This document shows, piece by piece, positions 11,169-22,642 of a DNA stretch of 64,000 bases; within the stretch, counting starts at the first letter, position 1, and every line of letters starts with the position of its first letter. The notes beneath the pieces are model-generated. The model worked only from the letters and a program-made list of their open reading frames with translations. It was not told the origin of the DNA and did no database searches. The stretch comes from Mucor racemosus (taxonomy: Eukaryota; Mucoromycota; Mucoromycetes; Mucorales; Mucoraceae). Position numbers and translations under genes: made by a program. Location: positions 2,666,001 to 2,730,000 of the forward strand of contig JAPEHQ010000005.1 of the NCBI GenBank assembly GCA_027405735.1. The letters run 5' to 3'.

Positions 11169-12114
11169 GATTTTTGAACATATCCTACTACATATTTTTA
11201 GATTTTATTGTAAATAAATATATATTAGCTACTAAATTGATGTAAAATTTGATACAGAATTTCTAGTTTCAACAGCCCTAAATGGATTCATATTGATTTA
11301 TTTTTAATCATGTCGTTTAGAAAAAGATTTCAATTGGGCATTCTTAATCATACTGAATAGACACAAGGTTTATTGCAATTCTCAAAAAAATTAAAATATA
11401 ATACCAAATTTCTGCTGTGAATGTATTAATATGTATAGAGAGGTCCAAGATTACATGCTTATCATGCCTTATATAAAATATGGTACGATATATGTAGAGA
11501 TTCACTATTAAGGTCATACTCTCTTTAACAAAAAGGTGTCATTAGATTTATGTTTGAACCATATCATATAAAAATGCGTCAATTTATAAGCATAGACGGA
11601 GAAGAATATAAAAAACTGAAAGATTCATATCAACTATCATTATTCAGTGCTCGAGTCGAGTAAAAGTTTCTATGCTCAAGGGAGACTATTACTTTATGAT
11701 ATAACACTACAAAAAAAAAACTATAAATCACTGCTTTTCTTGATAAGAAAACAAGAAAAAGATTGTAATATTACATATTTAAGCTTACAAACGCAATAAA
11801 AATATGAATAGTTTAATGTAAATGTTCTTTATTCAAATATACATAAATTTTAGTAAAATCATCATTTTCCGTAGAAAAAAAAACACTAAATCAATCAAAA
11901 TACTGCATGCATATCCAGATATTGATTCGATATTTTTAAATACAAATTTCGTATCATATAATGTCCATGCTTAATACGAATAATTAAGTAATGTGCAAAA
12001 TTTACTTTATTTACTTTATTTGAAATGTCGTATGAACAAACCATTTAATTGAAAGGGAGAGTAACAGATTCTAAAATTTGATATCCAAAACAATATATAT
12101 AATATATATGGCTG
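11169..12114. other. intergenic, no gene seen
   Basis: 3' flank of the helicase gene followed by AT-rich DNA without ORFs or recognised repeat copies. This is where the gene-rich left end gives way to the repeat region. Confidence 0.45.
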
Positions 12115-12345
12115 TGATACTTTTGGGAAAAGGTACACTCCATAAGTTAAAATGGATTTTAATTGTATGTACTCTAGCAAAATTTAGATTTTCAAATATA
12201 TAATCAAATTTTTGTAACTTTTAATCTTCAAAATTAGAGCGTGTTCTCTTTTCTATAACTAGTCTCATACTAAACATTTCTTTAGGATATACCTTAGAAA
12301 CTGCTGAATAGTTTTGAATTGGCCGCATTATGTTATCAATTTCTA

Positions 12346-12686
12346 TGATCTATCAGAATTAGGGTTGCTGTCGAGCCAGCTTATTCTAGTAAATTTGGCT
12401 GGCAAAACCCGGCTTGACACCAATGCTAATCAGAATTACAATAAACAGATTTAGCAAGTCCTATTGTTCAGTAGCTGGCTCCTGTCATCTAGGAACTAAT
12501 AAAACATAACATATTATATCCATACACATTTATCAATTAATAATAATTTCTATTGTTATATCTAATGGACCCCTGTCCATTAGATCTTATCGCACAATCC
12601 TAATAACTAGATAAACCCATATTTAACTCATTTTAATAAACGGTACTTTTTACGTTGATTTTAATTTACAAAGCCTCAAGAAATCA
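12346..12686 (-). mobile_element. LTR-like element B, solo copy with TSD TTCTA
   Basis: Starts TGATCTATCAG and ends AAGAAATCA, the reverse complement of the B copies at 13413 and 51121. It is flanked on both sides by TTCTA (12341-12345 and 12687-12691), a 5-bp target-site duplication. TG...CA ends and a 5-bp duplication fit a solo LTR of a retrotransposon. It has itself been entered by a mini-palindromic element (12358-12430). Host site: repeat F. Confidence 0.8.
12358..12430 (-). mobile_element. mini-palindromic element, copy 1
   Basis: About 73 bases with inverted ends TGTCGAGCC...GGCTTGACA and a shared core GGCTGGCAAAACCCGG. The outer flanks ATTAG...CTAAT extend the inversion. Related copies lie at about 19371, 51943 and 52210. 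Too small to code; it looks like a MITE or a mobile hairpin. Confidence 0.65.
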
Positions 12687-13412
12687 TTCTATATTTATTC
12701 TATATTTGACAAAAGGCTCAAAAACTGGTAAAATCTACTGCTTTTCTCTTGAAAACTTGACCTCATTTTTCATCCCTGTTCTATTTTTTTTTTCACTAAG
12801 TAACGCCAGGAAAAAATAATATGCCTATGCACCTGAGATATTCAACTTTAATATAAAAACAAATATCTAGGAATATCCTATTTTTTGCAGTTGATATAAC
12901 TTTTTTAGTGCTAATGTTTAGATTTTTACACGTGTTTCACTACTAAAAATCAAAAACTTTGAGCCTTCATATCTCTACGACAAATTAAGCTACACTAACA
13001 CTTTTTATTAATAAAATTTATTTGCTTTGAAAGGCTCTATTACATATTTCAGTTGGAACAAATTCTGAGCAATTATTTTTTTCGTTTTTTTTTGACATTT
13101 TTTGTAGTTGATTTCAAAATATCAATTTAAATCGAGTAGTATTTTTTTTTTACATTTATGTTAACCTCGTGGAGCTCTCTCAAACCCAATTTAGTTTTTT
13201 TCAAAATATTAGTTGTATCTTGAATGCCACCTAGTATCATATGTTATCACCTTCAACAGTATCAATACATCTTACAATCTATTGACTACGACATGCATTG
13301 AAGTGCAAAGCCTTGATATCGGATATAAGAAACTCCTTGCGTACCAAGTTTAATCCAGTAATTACCAAGGACGCTTGACCTCAATTATGACACCATATTA
13401 TTTTATCTCAGC

Positions 13413-13700
13413 TGATTTATCGAAAGGTAAATCGTATGAAAATTAATCAAATGAAAAAGTACCGTTTTATTATGAGCTTATAGACAGGGTTTATATACAA
13501 ATTGGATGAGTGTAATAGATGTGAGTGATAATATAATTAAAATGAGCATTTGGATATTGTGTGGATATATTGGAATCATGCTTCTATGATTCTATTGTAG
13601 TATGATGATAGACGCATCTTGCTTGATTTGCATGTTGAACATCATGGTTTGACAGATGTTCTAAATTTGTAATTCGGTAATTCCTAATTCTGATAGATCA
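13413..13700 (+). mobile_element. LTR-like element B nested in element A, TSD CCAGC
   Basis: TGATTTATCG...CTGATAGATCA, 288 bp, nearly the same as 51121-51417. The left flank is TCAGC and the right flank CCAGC. Other A copies have CCCAGC at this site, so this is a 5-bp duplication with one later change. No coding capacity. Confidence 0.85.
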
Positions 13701-13903
13701 CCAGCGGTCAATCAATCAAGTAGCTATCAAATCAACATCCAAGCATATTTAGCGCAGTATTGAAACAAGACAACTCACAAGCTCTGCAAGAACGGTTAAA
13801 TTATGATTGATCCATTTCAATCAATAGATTACTATCAAGCAGATCTAATGGTTCAATAGTGCCTTAAATTAGATCTCAGGATCTCAATATCAAATCAATA
13901 TAA

Positions 13904-14786
13904 CACTATGAAGAAAAAATCTCTTAATTGTCTTAATTGTGCCACATTAAGGAAAATAAGAAAACTTTCACTGCTTATTTTTTTTAAATTTTGTCCTATT
14001 TTCCTTAATCTGGCTGCAGTAAATGACGATGTTATTTACTAAAATAAAAAAATATAAAAATAAAAGCAGTAGAAATACAATTATAATCAGCTAAAGTTTT
14101 TATTACAAAAGATTTCTGAAGAGTTAAAATAATTGAAAGGTATGAGGGTATTTATAGTGATTTGGAGAACTTGGATACCATCAGACTTGAATGGATGTAT
14201 ATTTAGTAATCTTCCAGTTTTGAGTACATTGTTATTGATTTGATATTTTAAGGGGTAAATTGTGTAGAGCATTGACCATAAGGGATTGTATGTCAAGTGT
14301 GACGTGTGACAATATCGACCTTTTGGGAAATGGTTATTTTGTTTATTTCTGCTATATCTATTTTATGTAACCTTGATTTTTAAGGGGTAGTTTTTTATAT
14401 GCTTGAATCTCATTTATAATGATAGTGTAACTTCGATATAGATGAGTAGTTGACTGAATTGATATCTTTGTTTATTATCATTATTGATTTGGATAAAACC
14501 CTGTTTTGATATATGTCATTTGTGTAATTGATTGCGCCGTGATCAAGAGTGCTATCATCTACACGACATGTATGGTTCAAAAAGGGTATTTCATATTTTT
14601 AGCATGCGTTTGTTATTGTGTTCAATTGCAGCGTTTGTTTATTATTGTTGTTCACATTTCAAGTGGCATCATATCTTATGAGCGACACTTGGAATTTAGG
14701 TTGTTTTATTTTTATCAAGCGTTTTTAGTATGTAATTCCACTGCACTGGCATAATTAAGAGAATTAAGGGATTTTTCTTCATAGTG
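13904..14786 (+). mobile_element. CACTA-type DNA transposon, non-autonomous, TSD TAA
   Basis: 883 bp. The left end CACTATGAAGAAAAAATC and the right end read in reverse (CACTATGAAGAAAAATCC) form an inverted repeat of about 40 bases, continuing with imperfect CTTAATTGT blocks. It is flanked by TAA on both sides (13901-13903 and 14787-14789) where the uninterrupted A copies have a single TAA. The CACTA terminus and 3-bp duplication are hallmarks of the EnSpm/CACTA superfamily. No transposase is visible; the ORFs at 14087-14296 (minus) and 14506-14754 are unremarkable. A block near 14016-14102 recurs at 62752-62833. Confidence 0.75.
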
Positions 14787-16663
14787 TAAAAGGTCATACT
14801 TTTATATCTAAATAAACGTTATTTTGTTTTTATTATACAGTTGAAGAACTGATTCATTATTCATTCTTTTTTAATTGTATTCTTTTTTAAGTATTATTTA
14901 TCAATCCTGAAAATATACGACATGTATAAAGATTTACAGTAATAAGCTCGAATCAAGAGGGTACAGCATCATTAATTCTTGAAAAGTTCTCAAGTATCAT
15001 AAAATCTCTTATCTTTAAGACTTACAAGGCTTATAAGCGGAATATTAATTTAAAAAAATATTTTTGTCCAGGTCATCAATTTGGCATTTTTTAGTTTTTT
15101 TTTTCTGATTTTGCATATCTAGAGCCAATTATACTACTAATTATAAAAACAAAAAATATACACATATAAAAAATTTAGGGCTTTATTTGCTCAATGAAAA
15201 ATAACAAATATTTTTATTGCAAAATATTACATGAAAATCCTTTAACCAAAATTCCGTTTTTGGGGCAAAAGTGCAAATTTTCATTACTTGACATTTAATA
15301 TTAAGCTTTTATAAAATGCGTATTAGTTATGGCTACAATTTTCTCTCACAATGTAGTACATTTAAACGTTGATTTTGGTATCAAAATTTGATTTTTCTGT
15401 TTTTTGATCAAAATCATGAGTGCTGGTAAGGATAAAATGAGCCCCGAAAATGTCCGCTACAAAAACTGAATTTTCAGACCGCACGTGGTTAAATACAAGA
15501 AAAGTCAAACAAAAAAAAATACTCTTTATTTAAAACTTGGATATATCATAGTATAAGAGGAGACTTAGCCGTTCAATCTTGCTGTGCTCAATTACGGCGT
15601 TGCTCAACGGGTCGCTTTTGCAATTTTTTAATAAATGTATGATATGAGAGCCAGTTTTTCTGGTAGAAAATGCATGTTTCTATGATAACAGATATTGCCT
15701 ATTTTGTTTAATTTATGGGTTGATGCGCTGTAATGCTGCTTTTACATTGGCTGAAACGTGGAATTTAGCAGGGTTTTAACTGTGCTAAATAATGCAAGGC
15801 CTTGAAAATCCTTTTCTACGTGTGTTGTTTCTTTTTTTTTTGTTTTCATATTCCAAGGATATTATTTACCGTTTGATAAGGCATATCAGACTATCAAGCT
15901 GGTATTCTTTTCTTTTATCTGAATAAGCATGCTAACATAAGGGACTAATTGTTATATCAAAATATATACATGGCATTGCCGATGTTTATTTTCATAGTCT
16001 CAGTCCTGGGTGTACCCATATCATCATTGTATTACCCGAGATTGCCGTTTATTACTACATATATCCTCACATTGTATATTGAATAAACTCCACCTTTTAC
16101 TCTTGTTCAATTCTTATTGTTAATTGATAAAACACTAATGTTTTTAACGCAGGTAGGAGTCGTTATATTAGAGACTGATATTTTCATTTAACTGCATTCT
16201 AAGATCAAGTATCATTATTTACTATTGTACTATTGGAAGTATTTCTTGATTACAAGATCAAATCGAAGACAATAATATTTTTATCTACCCAATGAAAAGC
16301 TAGAGCTAGCTACAAACTCAAGAAATGTACCAGAAAAGTGATAAAATTTCCAATGATATAGAAACAAAAAAAAAGAATAATCTAATGTTTTCTCTAGTAA
16401 CCATAGATTTGATCGTAGCTACTACTGTATACTTGAAAACAAATCTTTTTACCGCTGACAATCGTAAACTAAAATAGTAAGTTTAAAGAAGGTTAAATTG
16501 TTTAAATTTTATGTGTGATAAAGTAACATATATAATCTTAGATTTGGCTTGCATATAAATTTAAGTAATAAGTGCTATTTAAGTTTATGTTTGAGCAAAA
16601 ACCATTGTTGCTGTAAACATTATAGCCATAAACATATTTACAAATGATGATAATAATCGTAAA

Positions 16664-17195
16664 TGTTGTATTCCACCTACTAGTATCATACATTATCACC
16701 TTCTACAGTATCAATACATCTTAAAATCTATTGACTACGACATGTATTGAAGTACAAGTCTTGATATCGGATATAAGAAACTCCTAGTGTACCAAGTTTA
16801 ATCCAGTAATTACCAAGAACGCTTGGACCTCAATTATGACACCACATTATTTCATCCCAGCAGTTAACCAATCAAGTAGTTATCAAATCAACATCCAAGC
16901 ATATTTAGCGCAGCATTGAAACAACACAACTCACAAGCTCTGCAAGAACGGCTAAATCATGATTGATCCATTTCAATCCATAGATTACTATCAACCAGAT
17001 CCAATAATGGTTCAATAGTGCCTTAAATTACATCTCAGGATCTCAATGTCAAATCAATATAAAAGGCCATACTTTTACATCTAAATAAACGATATCTTGT
17101 TTTTATTATACAGTTGAAGAACTGATTAATTACTCATTCTTTTATAATTGTATTCTTTTTTAAGTACTATTTATCAATCCTGAAAATATACGACA
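16664..17195 (+). mobile_element. LTR-like element A, copy 2, TSD GTAAA
   Basis: 532 bp, TGTTGTATTCCACC...ATATACGACA, with GTAAA directly before (16659-16663) and after (17196-17200). The ends form a short inverted repeat (TGTTGTAT versus TGTCGTAT). Complete solo-LTR-like unit inside repeat C; no coding capacity. Confidence 0.88.
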
Positions 17196-17374
17196 GTAAA
17201 TTTATTGGTTCTTGTATGTATTGCTCTACATCAACAACGTATTGAATTGTATTGTCTATAATTTATATTAATAAAAAAAAATGTAATTTAAAAACCCATT
17301 CCAGTAAAAAAATGCAATTGAATTTTGAGAACGGCACGATGCTCATGTAAAAATCAATTTGTTCCCATACAATC

Positions 17375-17978
17375 TGTTTAGGATATTGACTAAATATTGA
17401 ACTGGATTATGTAATACTAATAATGAGCGCAAAAGGTATGGTTCATCGTAAGTTCTTAATAGGCTATCTGGATATGATCGTTAGAGTTAGGAACTGTAAG
17501 GAATGATGTATATCAACTTTATTATTTCAATTATGGAATAAGGTGGAGTGATTATATTATGTATTATATTTAATATTTAATCTAAGATGATGTGATATTA
17601 TTTTAAGCTGAGCCAATGTAAATCTTTACCTGCGATTCACATTGATTGTTTCTGTTATAAAGAATATTCTCCCGTTTAATCAACTATCAAAAAATATTCT
17701 ATCTACTTAACTTTGCCTCCTCCTTGTTGGAACTGATTCTGGTCATATCTATTCATATCAAAACCCCATACAACTGGCCTTCTAACTTATGAAATCAAGA
17801 TTTAACTATCGAATGTTATACCCTATATCCGTGCTCCTAAAACATATAAATACCTGGTCTTTATACTCATAGTTTGACATCTTCATTTTTTTTCTTATAC
17901 ATACAGTATACTTAAATAAATATATCTAGTTCTAATTGTATTTTAGCTGACTATCTATCTTAAGTATATATATAAACA
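17375..17978 (+). mobile_element. LTR-like element D, copy 1, TSD CAATC
   Basis: 604 bp, TGTTTAGGATATTGAC...TATATAAACA, flanked by CAATC on both sides (17370-17374 and 17979-17983). Homologous in reverse orientation to 20818-21372 and, more distantly, to 62834-63354. Inserted in the terminal block of repeat C. Confidence 0.88.
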
Positions 17979-18282
17979 CAATCAGCTCATTATGCTCGTG
18001 GTCAGATTTTATCGTTATGCACAAATAGAAATAATTATACGCTTATGGGCAATTCTACTATTATGCACACATAGGATTAATGTCATACACACGGACAGAA
18101 TCTATAATTCTACACATACAGGCTTTTCGTTATGCTCGTGTGCAGTTTCTTTTGTTGTGCCCATGTGCATCTTGTTATCTTTTTAGTCATTATTCAGTGG
18201 GCGCAACATCTCCTCAGGCTATACGGTGCAGCCCACCTGGACACAAAAAAATTATTTTGTGCAGCACAGGTCGGCCGTAGTG

Positions 18283-18653
18283 CTTTTATATATAAATCCT
18301 TTAAATTTGTGATTTTATGGACTTTTTTTGAATTCATTTGCATGATATTATACTTTTCAAGTTAAACCCGTTATTAGGCTAATAACGTTGTAGGTTGTAT
18401 TTATGCTTTACTTAAAATAAGCCTTTGAATAATTAATAGTAATACAGTTGAACCTTAATTTTTGTATGAAATTTCGATACCTGCATCTCATAGCTGCTTG
18501 GAATATTTAAGTAACCGCGTCCGGGCTGTCCGGTAATGTTTTCTAAAAATTTAAAGCTTGAAAATATCATTAGATGGCCGCTTCCGGAGATTATTCGGCT
18601 TTTTTTTTTTTGGAAGGGTGACCATTGTTGGCAAAAATATGAATTATATACTA
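18283..18653. other. spacer between repeats, no gene seen
   Basis: AT-rich DNA between the end of repeat C copy 1 and LTR-like A copy 3. The minus-strand ORF 18433-18669 runs into element A and looks like chance. Confidence 0.4.
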
Positions 18654-19184
18654 TGCTGTATGCCACCAAGTACCATAAGTTATGATCTTCTACTGTATCA
18701 ATACATCTTACAATCTATTGACTACGACATTTATTGAAGTGCAAAATCTTGATAACGGATATAAGAAACTCCTAGCGTACTAAGTTTAATCCAGTAATTA
18801 CTAAGAACGCTTGGACCTCAATTATGGCACCATATTATTTTATCCTAGCGATTAATCGATCAAGTAATAGCTATTAAATCAACATCCAAGAACATTTAGT
18901 GCAGCATTAAAACAAGGCACCTCAAAAGCCCTGAAAGCACGGTTAAATTATGATTGATCCATTTCAATTCATAGATTACTATCAAACAGATCTAATGGTT
19001 CAATAATGACTTAAATTATATCTCAGGATCTCAATGTCAAATCAATATAAAAGGCCATACTTTTACATCTAAATAAACGATACCTTGTTTTTATTATACA
19101 GCTGAAGAACTGATTCATTACTCATTCTCTTTTAATTGTATTCTTTTTTTAAGTATTATTCATAAAACCTGAAAATATACGACA
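18654..19184 (+). mobile_element. LTR-like element A, copy 3, no clear TSD
   Basis: 531 bp, TGCTGTATGCCACC...ATATACGACA, aligned end to end with copies 2 and 4 and with more changes. Flanks TACTA and AGGCC do not match, so this copy is old or recombined. Confidence 0.8.
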
Positions 19185-20601
19185 AGGCCAAACCTTTTGC
19201 AATTCTGCGGATGAGCACTAAAAGTAACTTTCATTACAACGGGAGGTCATTTGGATTCATATTTGTTGAGAAGAACTGATGGGCTTGCTGACCTTAGTAG
19301 GTGTAAGTAGCAGGTAACCAACTTGTTGCCCGAACTGGCTGAACGTACAATGACCCATGGATGCTGGTAGTATTGGTGTCGAGCCGGATTTTGCCGTTTT
19401 TCCAGCCAAATTTACTAGTATGCATATCATATGCTGCATTAATAAAAAAGGAAAAAATTTGCTAGACATATGCAAACCTTACTAATTAAGGAAAAAAAGG
19501 AGGATAATATTCGATGAGAAGCAAGGTCATTGGAGATTCTCTTTCGCAATTCATATCCTAATACCAAAGGGCTTCCCCTTTGGCGGGTTTAAACTCACAA
19601 ATATGTGTGTCGTCCTCAATTTGTAGCGCATGCGCTACCCGTTAAGCTTGTCACTCTCCTTTGGTATACAGTTTTAATCCCCATACATGTGAACATGTAT
19701 TTTTCAGTTTTTCACTATTTTGGGAAATGCAGCAAATTAATGTGTATTTTTTTTGGAAATGATAATAGAGCCTTCCAGAAATTGGTAATAGAAATCATCT
19801 GAAAAAAATGCCAATTTGTGATGGAGATATAAACAAAACTCAATGTTATTAGTATATTAATATTAAGCTGTATAAAATAAAAATTGAATATGAATGAATG
19901 TAAAACAATCTTTGCCAAAATGGGAATTAGTATAACACCATCTACAACGCATAGAGACCCAAGTGATATTCAACAGATGCACTGGCATTAGACAATTCAT
20001 TTTTTAGGAGTAGAAACACCTAGGATTATACTGGAAAACCAAAGTACGCATTATTCATCAAACTAAAAACAGGCATCAACTTTCCAATCCACCATTGTTA
20101 AATGCAGAAATCAATTGTATGATTTCTACGAATGCGAATTAGTAATATGACATACTGCTGTCTGAATCAATCAGTTTGATAATTATAATTAATGGTAATA
20201 ATAATAATAATAGGATTAAGGTTTTAAAGTAATAACAAAAAACTATTAACAGTATACTAGTAAATTGTAATTTAATACGTTATCGTTTAATATAACTAAA
20301 TATTATCAATGAATCAGAGAAAATGCAACTAGTAAAAAACTAATACCTAATGTACATCGAGGTCAAGGTAGACAAAAGGTGCATTCATTGTGTAGTGGAA
20401 ATCGCAACATTTTGATGGATAGAAATTACAGGACCAAGACGTTGCATTTGCCTCAGGATTTTTAAAAGGGTTTAAAAGCATACTTTATCAAACTTACTTA
20501 GATGTTAAATACTCACCATATGCTATTAGTAATCTTGTTTTATATTTGATTGCGGTATTATTAAAAATCAAGCCTTTTATAATAGCCCATAACAATGACA
20601 A
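19185..20601. other. repeat-region DNA without a recognised gene
   Basis: AT-rich, with a half copy of the mini-palindromic element at about 19371-19423. Short ORFs are present (for example minus 19257-19475), none convincing. The right-hand part leads into the dynein-like piece of repeat C copy 2; where C copy 2 starts I cannot fix. Confidence 0.4.
19371..19423 (+). mobile_element. mini-palindromic element, copy 2, half copy
   Basis: Contains GGTGTCGAGCCGG and CCAGCCAAATTTACTAGTA, the left two thirds of the mini-element. The second arm is missing, replaced by unrelated sequence after about 19423. A 6-base insertion (GTTTTT) lies in the core. Confidence 0.55.
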
Positions 20602-21404
20602 TGGGATGTTTCTGATTTTAGATTGACATTCATCATAAGGCGGGTTAATGATACATCTGATACCACTGCAGATTCGACAAGTTAATTTAATTTATGGAAT
20701 TTGAATGAAAATACCAAGGAACCATTTGTCAGTGCTCAAATTGGTTCTGGTAAAGCATTGATTAAACTGGCTTGGGAGAAAGAGAGTAAAAAGGCGGCAA
20801 TAGATTCCAGCGATGGCTGTTTATATATATACTTAAGATAATCAGCTGAAATACAATTAGAACTAGATATATTTATTAAGTATATGTATAAGAAAAAAAA
20901 GATGAAGATATCAAGTTATGAGTATAAAGATCAGGTATTTATATGTTTTAGGAGCGCGGATATAGGGTATAACATTCGATAGTTGGATCTTGATTTAATA
21001 AGTTGGGAGACCAGTTGTATGAGGTTTTGATGTAAATAGATATGACCAGAATCAGATCCGACAAGGAGGAGGCAAAGTTAAGTAGATAGAATATTCTTTA
21101 TAACAGAACAAACCAATGTGAATCGTCGGTAACGATTTCCATTGGCTCAGCTTCAATAATATCACCTCATCTTAGACTCAATATAATATATAATAAAATC
21201 ACTCCACCTTATTCCATAATTGAGATAAAGTTGATATGAATCATTCCTTCCAGTTCCTAACTCTAATGATCATGTCCAGATAACATATTAAAAACTTACG
21301 ATGAACCATACATTCTGCGCTCATTATTAGTATTACATAATCCAGCTCAATATTTAGTCAATATCCTAAACAATGGCCATGTTTATGTTTATGGTATTGG
21401 AGAG
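20602..21404 (+). pseudogene. dynein intermediate chain C-terminal WD fragment, copy in C2, split by element D
   Basis: Reading through, one frame gives the words LWNLNENTKEPFVSAQ, GKALIKLAWEKESKKAA and SSDG, then element D interrupts; after it comes GHVYVYGIGE and a GT splice donor (GAGAG/GTAAGA). An in-frame TAA precedes the LWNLN word. Family knowledge: cytoplasmic dynein intermediate chains end their WD-repeat domain with a similar LWNLN...T-EVP...ALN...W...G..IAVGDSEG...IYDVGE arrangement. The donor shows that the piece was taken from genomic DNA, not mRNA. Non-functional. Confidence 0.65.
20818..21372 (-). mobile_element. LTR-like element D, copy 2, TSD ATGGC
   Basis: 555 bp, reverse orientation of 17375-17978, TGTTTATATATATAC...ATCCTAAACA. 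ATGGC lies on both sides (20813-20817 and 21373-21377); other copies of the dynein fragment have it once. The insertion splits the coding remnant. Confidence 0.88.
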
Positions 21405-22642
21405 GTAAGAAGACTAAACCTTAATGTAAGTCACCTCTAGAGCATTAATTATCAAGTACGGTTATATTATCATCAAATAAAATACCACACAATATTAACA
21501 TGTATAAATACTTACAGTAATAAGCTCGAATCAAGAGGGTACAGCATCATTAATTCTTGAAAAAGTTCTCAAGTATTATAAAAACTCTTATCTTTAAGAC
21601 TTACAAGGCTTATAAGCGGAATATTAATTTAAAAAAATATTTTTGTCCAGGTCATCAATTTTGGCATTTTTTAGTTTTTTTTTTCTGATTTTGCATATCT
21701 AGAGCCAATTATACTACTAATTATAAAAACAAAAAATATACACATATACAAACTTTAGGGCTCTATTTGCTCAATGAAAAATAACAAATATTTTTATTGC
21801 AAAATATTACATGAAAATCCTTTAACCAAAATTCCGTTTTTGGGGCAAAAGTGCAAATTTTCATTACTTGACATTTAATATTAAGCTTTTATAAAATGTG
21901 TATTAGCTATGCCCACAATTTTCTCTCATAGTGTAGTACATTTAAACGTTGATTTTGGTATCAAAATTTGATTTTTTTGTTTTTTGACCAAAATCATGAG
22001 TGCTGGTAAGGGTAAAATGAGCCCCGAAAATGTCCGCTACAAAAACTGAATTTTCAGACCGCACGTGGTTAAATACAAGAAAAGTCAAACAAAAAAAAAT
22101 ACTCTTTATTTAAAATTTAGATATATACCATAGTATAAGAGACGTAGCCGTTCAATCTTGCTATACTCCATTACGGCGTTGCTCTGCGGGCTCGCGTTTG
22201 CAATTTTTTAATGAATGTATGATATGACAGACGGTTTTTCTGGTAGAAAAATGCTTGTTTCTATGATAACAGATATTGCCTATTTTGTTTAATTTATGGG
22301 TCGATGCGCTGTAATGCTGCTTTTACATTGGCTGAAATGTGCAATTTAACAGGGTTTTAATTGCGCTAAATAATGTAAAGCCTTGAAAACCCTTTTGTAC
22401 GTTTGTTGTTTCTCTTTTTGTTTTCATATTTCAAGTATATATCCGCCGTTTGATAAGGCATATCAGACGAAAGTATCGAGCTTGTATTATTTTCTTTTAT
22501 CTGAATAGGCATACTAGCGCAAGAGACTAATATTTTCATTTAACCGCATTCTAAGATCAAACATCATTATTTACTGCTGTATTGTTGGACGTAATTCTTG
22601 ATTACCAGATCAAATCGAAGACAATGATATTTATATCTACTC

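Larger units (their letters stand above)
12115..13217 (+). repeat. AT-rich repeat family F, copy 1 (interrupted)
   Basis: Matches 45650-46985 and 58900-59820 along most of its length. Shared blocks include TTTAGGATATACCTTAGA, CATATCTCT before a gap, TTTCAAAATAT and GGAGCTCTCTC. It is non-coding. It is split by an LTR-like B element (12346-12686), and its right part ends abruptly where LTR-like element A copy 1 begins. I saw no terminal repeats, so the class is unknown. Confidence 0.6.
13218..14922 (+). mobile_element. LTR-like element A, copy 1, with two nested insertions
   Basis: The element's parts lie at 13218-13412, 13706-13903 and 14787-14922. They match A copies 2, 3 and 4 (consensus start TGTTGTATTCCACC, end ATATACGACA). 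Gap one is a B element (13413-13700), gap two a CACTA-type element (13904-14786). Unlike copies 2 and 4, no clear 5-bp duplication flanks it: the left neighbour is repeat F and the right neighbour is the interior of repeat C. Confidence 0.75.
14923..18282 (+). mobile_element. gene-fragment-carrying repeat C, copy 1 (5' end missing)
   Basis: Matches C copies 2 and 3 over the blocks starting TTTACAGTAATAAGCT (about 14935), the non-coding middle (about 15000-15990 and 16200-16660) and the terminal block rich in TGCACA and TGGGCA words (about 17984-18282), ending GGTCGGCCGTAGTG. Interrupted by LTR-like A (16664-17195) and D (17375-17978). The dynein fragment present in copies 2 to 4 is missing because the left end is replaced by element A copy 1. 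No ORF of its own. Confidence 0.7.

Noticed and set aside
14506..14754. ORFs within the 883-bp CACTA-type element as a transposase
   Set aside because: Too short, no catalytic or DNA-binding motif, and the 242-bp relative lacks the region.
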